Source of the DNA: Aphrophora alni
Taxonomy: Eukaryota > Arthropoda > Insecta > Hemiptera > Aphrophoridae
Reading direction: 5' to 3'
Length of the DNA stretch: 64,000 bases
NCBI GenBank assembly: GCA_963513935.1
Contig: OY740768.1
Coordinates: forward strand, 34,904,216 to 34,968,215
Below, one piece after another: positions 57,866-64,000 of this stretch. The notes under the pieces were generated by a model. That model saw nothing but the letters and a program-made list of their open reading frames with translations. It ran no database searches and was not told where the DNA came from. The position numbers and the translations under genes were made by a program. The stretch's first letter is position 1; each line of letters begins with the position of its first letter.

Positions 57866-59395
57866 TTCACCCTGGATTAGTCGCGCGATAAAAAGTTAAA
57901 AAAATTTTTGCGCATGGTTTATATGACCAGGTTTGTAAATAACATGAAAACAACACCAGAAACATTAATTTTTATAGCGTGTTTATTATTATTATTATTA
58001 TATTAAAACGTTAAATTGTTATAAGACTACAAATAAGAGCAAACTTCACTTTTACAAATAAATATTGTTGCTTAAAAAAACATGTAATCAAATTAAGTAC
58101 CTATCGAAGAAAAGTTACAATATCTTTTAGATGATACTTTGCTATAAAATAAATAAAAAATTGTACAAATACAAGCCAAATAATTTTTTTAAAGAAACAA
58201 ATATTTGCTAAGTAAAAATGTACAGAAAATGTTTACTTAAACGTTTCGATATTTAGGTCTACACAATATTTACACTTCTTCGACATCTTCATCGCCTGCA
58301 TTTTCTGAACAGTTTTTACAAAAGTTTGTTGTGTGTTCCTTGCATATGTATCTGTTACACAAAGAACACATCACCTTTGTCTTTCGGTTTTGTCGCCATG
58401 AACAATAAGCACAGCGGCCAGCAGCACCTTGCGCTCGAGGTCGTGAATCTTCTTCAATTCCAGCTAGTCCCTTTATCTTGACCTTCAATTGTCTTGGCAG
58501 ATTTTCAAGTGTTGATCTGTACTTTAAATAGTCCATGCAGAGTTCTCTTGAAAGGGTCTTTAGAAACTCTCGTCTAGTTGTTTCTTTTTTTGTATTTGCC
58601 AGGTAGATTATAAAGGCGTTGACTCTCCCTGTGTTCATCATGGCGAAGAAGAGACAGAGACCACCTATTTGTTTTCCTGGTAACAGTATAGGTGGCTTTT
58701 AATTGGTCCAACATATCAACACCTCCCTTAGTATTGTTGTAATGCGTTAACATTTCTGGTTTCAGTAGATCTCCAGTTTCTTCGTCAATAGCATCTGAGC
58801 TGTGCAGTGTTGACAGAAGTAAAACTACTTTCGTAGGTTTTGATTTATATGACAGAAGAGTAGCCAATTCCCCATAAATAAATACACTGCTGTGGAGCTC
58901 CCTTTCTTTGTAAACCAGGAAATTCCTTCTTTAGAGAGCAGGAATTTCTTTTTTGTTTTTGTGTAAAGTTCCTGTAAGAGATAATTTATGGTCTTTTGCC
59001 AGTACGTGAGCAAGAGATACTGAGCAAAAAAAATTATCAACTGTAACTCCTCTTCCTGACCCTGAAATGGGCTCAATAGCTCTCAAAACCACATCTTTTT
59101 CAGTAACTTTAGACAGAACTTTAAAAACAATGTTATTTAGTCCCGCACGGAACTTTAGGACCGGGTATAAAGGTTACGTAACTACTCGCACACGGGACAT
59201 TAGACCAGGCTGCAAAATATACCTATCTCACTTGAAAAGCAAGTGGCCCACTTGTAGGGGAGGAGGAGAGAGGAAGATACTGCTACGGGGAGGGGTTTTA
59301 ACGCATAAACAAGTACAGCCAGAAACAAAACATAATGTACCAGAAAAAAAATGCACCTGGTCGAAAAGACGGTGGCACGTGTAATCTAGGGTTAA
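57866..59395 (-). mobile_element. piggyBac-like element, decayed (after exon 7)
   Basis: Right target site TTAA (59392-59395) with end CCCTAGATTACACGTGCC (reversed). Left end CCCTGGATTAGTCGCGCG after TTCA (a decayed TTAA). Transposase on the minus strand covers about 59095-58270. Blocks are KDVVLRAIEPISGSG, VDNFF (a catalytic-Asp region), YNNTKGGVDMLDQL, NRWSLSL, and after a shift MMNTGRVNAFIIYL. A C-terminal zinc domain follows (CAYCSW, CSLCNRYICKEH, CKNC) and the frame stops at 58270. At least two shifts occur, and the N-terminal half is missing. Its ends differ from the 36.2-kb element, so these are two families. Confidence 0.82.
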
Positions 59396-59599
59396 ATATC
59401 ATTGGATGCACAGATTTTGTAACATAATAGATGCTTACAGAAGCACATCCAGGCTTTGAAATAACACACTTATGTGTATTATAATAATACATTTTTCCTG
59501 TCTACTCAAGATTTATTTTTACTGTAAACACTAAATCACATATATCATATAAAATTCAAATCAGTTATCCTTGTGATTATTATATAATTCAATATATTA

Positions 59600-59880
59600 T
59601 ATATATATATATCTGGTCGAAAAAAAAGTATTACAAAAACTATTTGACAAAAATGTATAAAACTTACAGCTTCAATTATATATATATAAAAAAAAAATAT
59701 TATATATATAAAAAATATTATATATATTATATTATATATTTTTTTAATATTTTTTTGTTTTTTTTTTTTTAAACTTACAGCTTCAATTATATATATATAT
59801 AAAAAAAAATATATATATAAAAAATATTATATATATTATATTATATATATTTTTTGCTTTTATTATATATATATATACAA
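59600..59880. repeat. AT-rich duplicated low-complexity block
   Basis: ACTTACAGCTTCAATTATAT occurs at about 59662 and 59774, each followed by alternating A-runs and TA tracts, a direct duplication of about 110 bp. Confidence 0.75.
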
Positions 59881-60059
59881 AAAAGATCAAGCATTTAATT
59901 TATGTTAAATTAAATTGCTATAATTATTGAATCTATATTAAATTCTATAGCATTAAAACACAGTTCAAATTTAGAAAATTTATAAATAAATGTAGGGTCT
60001 ATTGAAATGAAATAAGCATTTAATACACTCACAGACATAATTTATATATGTTATAAGCA

Positions 60060-60310
60060 TCACACCGATACCCATGAAACCCTCAGGGGCTCACTCATAG
60101 TGAGTGCGGGTGTAGCGAACCCGAGGACCCCTAGCTGGATCTAAACCTTTCTTCATCTAGTCTTGGGTTTAGATCCCTCTCTTTCATCTTTCCTATCAGG
60201 TCTCTCTTGACCAACTCTTGTTCTCTTCCGACCCTGACGCTATTAGGTATTCGAGGGCGAGGGGTCTTTCTTTTATGATCCTTTCTTATTTTCTTCTTTT
60301 TTTTTATAAG
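60060..60310. other. GC-richer island of unknown origin
   Basis: 60060-60260 stands out from its AT-rich surroundings (CTCATAGTGAGTGCGGGTGTAGCG...). The minus strand has a 72-codon basic frame (60131-60349) that I cannot assign. It could be part of a retrotransposon. Confidence 0.35.
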
Positions 60311-60687
60311 ACGATGATGACCGAAAGTTTTTTTGCCTTTAAACAACAAGGAAAAAAAAGGATACTCATGAAACTATACTCCGGCTTTCACATGACACAG
60401 TAAAAAGGTTTCCTCCAGTCCCCAACAAAATAAGAAAATCTGAAATTAAACAATAGCATTTTGTGTAAACAATATAACACCCTTTTCCTATGAGCAGCAT
60501 CACTGTCAACTATGGGCAAATATTTTTTTAAACTAATAAACCTTGAGGAAATCTCCATGGTAGACTGATAGATATTTTAATATTATAAGAATTATTAACT
60601 TTTATCTACTTGTTGCTGCTATATTAATTTTTTCTTTTTTGATATGCATTTCAATTTTGTTTTTACGGAACCGAGTCACAATTAAAT

Positions 60688-60853
60688 AATATAGATAAGA
60701 ATTACCTTAGTAGGTCCGTCTTGTGACTTCAATTTATATCTGGTTTTGCTATGACATGTTTCAAAGTTCAAGACTTCATCATCAGATACATGCAAAACCA
60801 GATATAAATTGAAGTCACAAGACGGACCTACTAAGGTAATTCTTATCTATATT
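60688..60853. repeat. Perfect 62-bp palindrome around a hammerhead core
   Basis: Arms 60688-60749 and 60792-60853 are exact reverse complements (ends AATATAGATAAGAATTACC and TCTTATCTATATT). The 42-base centre contains the hammerhead core on the minus strand. Perfect identity suggests recent formation or active conversion. Confidence 0.95.
60742..60800 (-). ncRNA. Hammerhead ribozyme motif with extended helix I
   Basis: Minus strand order: GGTTTTGC, internal loop ATGT, AT, core CTGATGA, helix II GAAGT/ACTTT with loop CTTGA, GAAA, helix III strand ACATGT (self-complementary), cleavage C, AT, A, GCAAAACC. Helix I continues through the whole 62-bp palindrome. All conserved core residues are present. 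The architecture, including one extra base before helix II, matches the 41.25-kb motif although the sequences differ. Confidence 0.78.
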
Positions 60854-60899
60854 AATTTCCCCCCCCCCGATTATGCTAATTAAAATATGATAGCAGCCC

Positions 60900-63160
60900 A
60901 AAATGTGGTGCTTCTGAGTTCAAACCCACTAATTAATGAAAAGATGAACAAAATTAATTATAAAAAAGATATATTGTTTTTAAATATAACGTAAGAAAAA
61001 TATGAGGTTCTTTGAAATATAATTGCAAAAGAAAAGTGCAGTTACTAAATAGTTATAACATATTTAAAATTGCAAACTGTATTTTTGATTTATTTCCATT
61101 TCGCCAGTCAGTTTTAATTAAAATGCCAGAGTGGGAATGAAAATAACTTTATTTTAAAAAAGCCAATCAAATAAAAATCAAATTCTCTGTCCAAAGACAA
61201 GCAAAAACAAGTTTTCATTGGGAAAAAAAATAGATTTCCAGTTTGTGTTTTGGGATTCAAAGACTGTATTTTTTGTAGACATACTCTTTCCTCAGAAACT
61301 TTCAATGTGTGAAAATTTAAAATTCCTATTACAAAAAGTGAACCCTGTACAAACAAAGAAAACTGCAGGTTTCTACTTCGATTTTCATTAAAATTTAATT
61401 GTTGTCACTGGGATTAAAATTAATGTTCTTTGTCATTGTTTTTTCCTACCTAGCTTCTTTATGACTTAGGACTATTGAGAATTTTCTTTCTGTATAATAT
61501 TTCAGTTCTTATCCTCTTTTTCCCCAATTCCATGAAAGTTTAGGCAGATATTACACATAATGTAAACCTTCTTTAATTCGGTCACTATTAATCTGGACAT
61601 AGCTTAATCCAGACGATCCCTTTTCCATAATAATAATTTGGAACTAATCAGTTGGCAGTAGATGTGTGCCTGGTGAGTACAATGGGTGAGCATAATCTCA
61701 TGATACTCTATTATTTCATGCTATTTACAATCACTTGGAAGTCAGTTATTTAATAGTCAGCTATAGTGTCGTTCCTATATTACTATACTCAGTGTCTCGC
61801 TATTTTAATTCTACTATATAACAGTATACTGTACAATTAAATATAAATTTACAATGTTATTAAGTAAACCTCAAGTAGGGTAAAAACATATCCATAAGTA
61901 GCTTACTCTTCAGGATTAATTATCCACAATACAAAAGTTTGAAAAGGGAACTTTAAATGTGCAGTATGAGATTGCAAAATAAACGGTGTTGCATATAAAA
62001 ATAAACAGATTTTTTTTTCTTTAGTGTAGACCACTAATTGATATACAATTATAAAGTTTTTTTCTTCTTTGATATACAATTGTATTATTTTAATTATAAA
62101 ATAAATTCGTTTCTGCTTTACACATTTTTTCATTGTACTCTATATCATGTAAATTTTGGTCATCCAGTTAACTAAGAACACTAATATGTTCGAATTAATA
62201 AGGCTCACAATATAACAATATCTTCTTCTTTTAGTTTTAAATTAGTCTATTAAGTGTCTTTCTTTCTTAGTTGTTTTTATGATAGTAATTTCTCACTATT
62301 CTTAATAAGTTTTATAGAATATATTTAGCAATTTAGCCCATTCTATGCAAAGATTTTGTTTTGAAGGTGTTTTAACTTCTGCTTGAGTGTGTAGTTAATT
62401 TGTTTTACTGCATCAACAACTAATATAAAATCATGATTTCGACATATAAAATTGAGATATGCTTTATTACAATTAATTTAGTATGGCAGAGTATTTAATC
62501 TAGTTCCGGACTTTGTAAAATCATCTGTAAGTCAGCAATTATTCTGTAAAAAGATGTGAGAGTGGTGTATAACAGTAGATGTGGAAGAATTGTTATACAG
62601 TGTAATATTATATAGTGTAACCTCAATTTCTCAAATCTGATTGAACAATTTTGCTCTTAATTTGAATTAAGTCTTAACAAATGATCACCATCAACCAGAA
62701 AATACAAAATGGTAAGTTATAATGTGCAAAAAAAAAAAAACAGATTTCTAAATAAGTTATATGAAGTTGTATATCTCTAATCTAATCACTTTTGTTTCCT
62801 CTGATGTAAGGTTGCAAGCCTATATTCACAAATTTAAGTTTTTACTTCCATATATGCTTCTCTATTTCCCTTCAGTTTATAAATGGTTGTAGTGAAATAG
62901 ATTCCAATATAATTAATTTTTGTTTATTTTTAGTGCATGGTGATTGATTATTCACTCAATGTAACTGCGAAATGTAAATTATTCATTGCTTCTAAATTTT
63001 CAGTTTAAAAAAAAAACTAAATCATAGATTTACACGAAGATAAGGCACTGTACAAAATTATTTGGTAATTGTATATGTACTATGTTTATGAAGTTTTATA
63101 GTTATAAGTAATCAAATTATAAAACATAAGTATAAGATTTCCATTTAAATCCTTAAACGT
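60900..63160. other. AT-rich, presumably intron; nothing firm
   Basis: No missing decarboxylase exon found. Single Tigger-like end sequences occur near 61549 and 62607 without partners. Confidence 0.35.
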
Positions 63161-63162
63161 GG

Positions 63163-63250
63163 GTTGTCCAGAAAGTAACTCTCGTTTTCAAATTAAAAAA
63201 ACCCAAGTGAAAGTAAAAGAATTGTATTATATACCTTTTAAATCCTACAC
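63163..63250. mobile_element. Solo mariner end
   Basis: GGGTTGTCCAGAAAGTAACTCTCG matches the terminus of the 52.8-kb mariner. No transposase or second end is seen before the Penelope sequence begins. Confidence 0.5.
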
Positions 63251-63280
63251 TCTTTAAATTTACACTCTTACACTACATTT

Positions 63281-63750
63281 CTACTTAAATTTCATAGGTT
63301 TTACTTTATTATTTCCATTTTTATTTTTGTTCAAGTGTTTGTGCAGTAGTTTATCAACTATTGTTGTCTTGTATCCATTTCTGCTTGCAATATATTTAAG
63401 GAACAAAAATAAAAATGGAAATAAAGTAAAACCTATGAAATTTATTTCAGTGGAATATACTAACTTAAAGTGCGGCGATTGTGACAAAGTTTTATATTGA
63501 GCAAAGCGGCAGAAGATTTAAGGATAGATTTAATAACATTTACCTAAAAAAAGATTTCACATATAACAATTCAAAATATGCCATACATTTAATTGACAGT
63601 AATCATAAGTATGACAGTTTATCAGTAAATTTGACACCCCTGCATATGTGTAACAAAGGTCGTTTAATGAACGCATTAGAGGAATTTGAAATTTACCAAG
63701 CCAACATGAATCAAAGTAATTTACTCCTTAATGAAGATTTTGTATTTTAA
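63281..63750. pseudogene. Two head-to-head Penelope-like fragments with GIY-YIG domain
   Basis: The minus-strand frame 63420-63281 (YIASRNGYKTTIVDKLL, NKVKPMKF) is the linker before a Penelope endonuclease. The plus strand from about 63400 repeats NKVKPMKF, then LKCGDCDK and, after a one-base shift near 63490, FYIEQSGRRFKDRFNN, YAIHLIDSNHKY and a C-terminal tail stopping at 63750. The shared part forms a palindrome (63290-63330 with 63400-63440). The GIY-YIG family's second motif is YIE here instead of YIG, a likely disabling change. Confidence 0.75.
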
Positions 63751-64000
63751 ACCATATAGTTTATATAATACCGCAATATCTATCTATAGACATATTAATA
63801 ATCGTGATGAAGGAGATATCGATTGTACTCTTACAGTTGAGAAGTGACCGGCGGATTGATCATATGGTCCAATACAATCTGTTTAATTTTTTTTTGCATG
63901 TATATTTTTTTTCAACTTTGTATTGAAACGTTGTTGTGCAGTGAAATGTTATGTGACGTAAACTTATAAATGTAGTTTCAATTTGACTTTAATTAATGTC
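63751..64000. other. 3' flank of the Penelope fragment
   Basis: Non-coding. I looked for an intact hammerhead core here, as at other Penelope ends, and found none before the window ends. Confidence 0.35.

Noticed and set aside
59067..59384. 105-codon + strand frame
   Set aside because: Antisense to and beyond the piggyBac relic; no homology.
57642..64000. Missing last exon(s) of the decarboxylase
   Set aside because: Searched the + strand for the expected C-terminal FFR-type block with an acceptor in phase 0; none found, so the gene is called partial.
1..64000. CRISPR array, operon, bacterial insertion sequence or prophage
   Set aside because: Repeats are transposon or microsatellite in nature; genes have spliceosomal introns and animal homology.

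Overview
This is AT-rich, intron-bearing animal DNA, most likely from an insect. The transposon mix (Crypton, piggyBac, mariner/Tc1, Tigger/pogo, hAT, jockey- and I-like LINEs, Penelope-like elements) and the gene content point to an arthropod. I suspect a hemipteran, but the sequence alone does not prove the order. There are no operons, CRISPR arrays or bacterial features. Three host genes are well supported, all on the + strand: the 3' part of PEX10 (peroxisomal RING E3 ligase), a complete UXT/ART-27 prefoldin-like gene, and seven consecutive exons of a PLP-dependent acidic amino-acid decarboxylase (CSAD/GADL1/black family). The last of these runs off the right edge.

Layout. 1-9.4 kb: a broken but nearly full-length Crypton tyrosine-recombinase gene (- strand), a Tc1/mariner derivative with about 480-bp terminal inverted repeats, and tandem duplications. 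9.4-18.2 kb: a possible minus-strand first exon, degenerate tandem repeats, a MITE, a dead mariner-like element, a dead ZMYM1-like hAT gene carrying a tRNA-derived SINE, and a Tigger/pogo relic with both ends. 18.5-20.2 kb: the last two PEX10 exons. 21.9-34.6 kb: a transposon graveyard (a pogo relic cut by a jockey-like LINE, a second LINE, a 1.2-kb foldback element abutting a third, I/R1-like LINE). 35.0-35.6 kb: UXT. 35.8-57.6 kb: the decarboxylase gene, whose introns hold piggyBac, Tigger, LINE, hAT-MITE, Penelope, mariner and foldback insertions. 57.7-64 kb: presumably its next intron, with a second piggyBac, a palindrome carrying a hammerhead core, and two head-to-head Penelope fragments.

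The most interesting signal outside the genes is a recurrent set of hammerhead-ribozyme-like sequences. Two sites (41.2 kb as a divergent pair, and 60.77 kb) have the complete core (CUGANGA, helix II, GAAA, cleavage C) with helix I pairing; the older copy of the 41.2-kb pair carries one helix II mismatch. At the best-preserved cores the helix III strand is a self-complementary hexamer (ACGCGT, ACATGT). More decayed relatives lie at 9.77, 19.24, 46.4, 53.65 and 54.0 kb. Penelope-like reverse transcriptase and GIY-YIG endonuclease fragments occur in the same window, and hammerheads are known from the ends of such elements.

All transposon genes here are damaged (frameshifts, stops, internal deletions). 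Exon joins for PEX10 and the decarboxylase keep frame at GT-AG sites. Assignments rest on reading motifs by eye; no database search was run.
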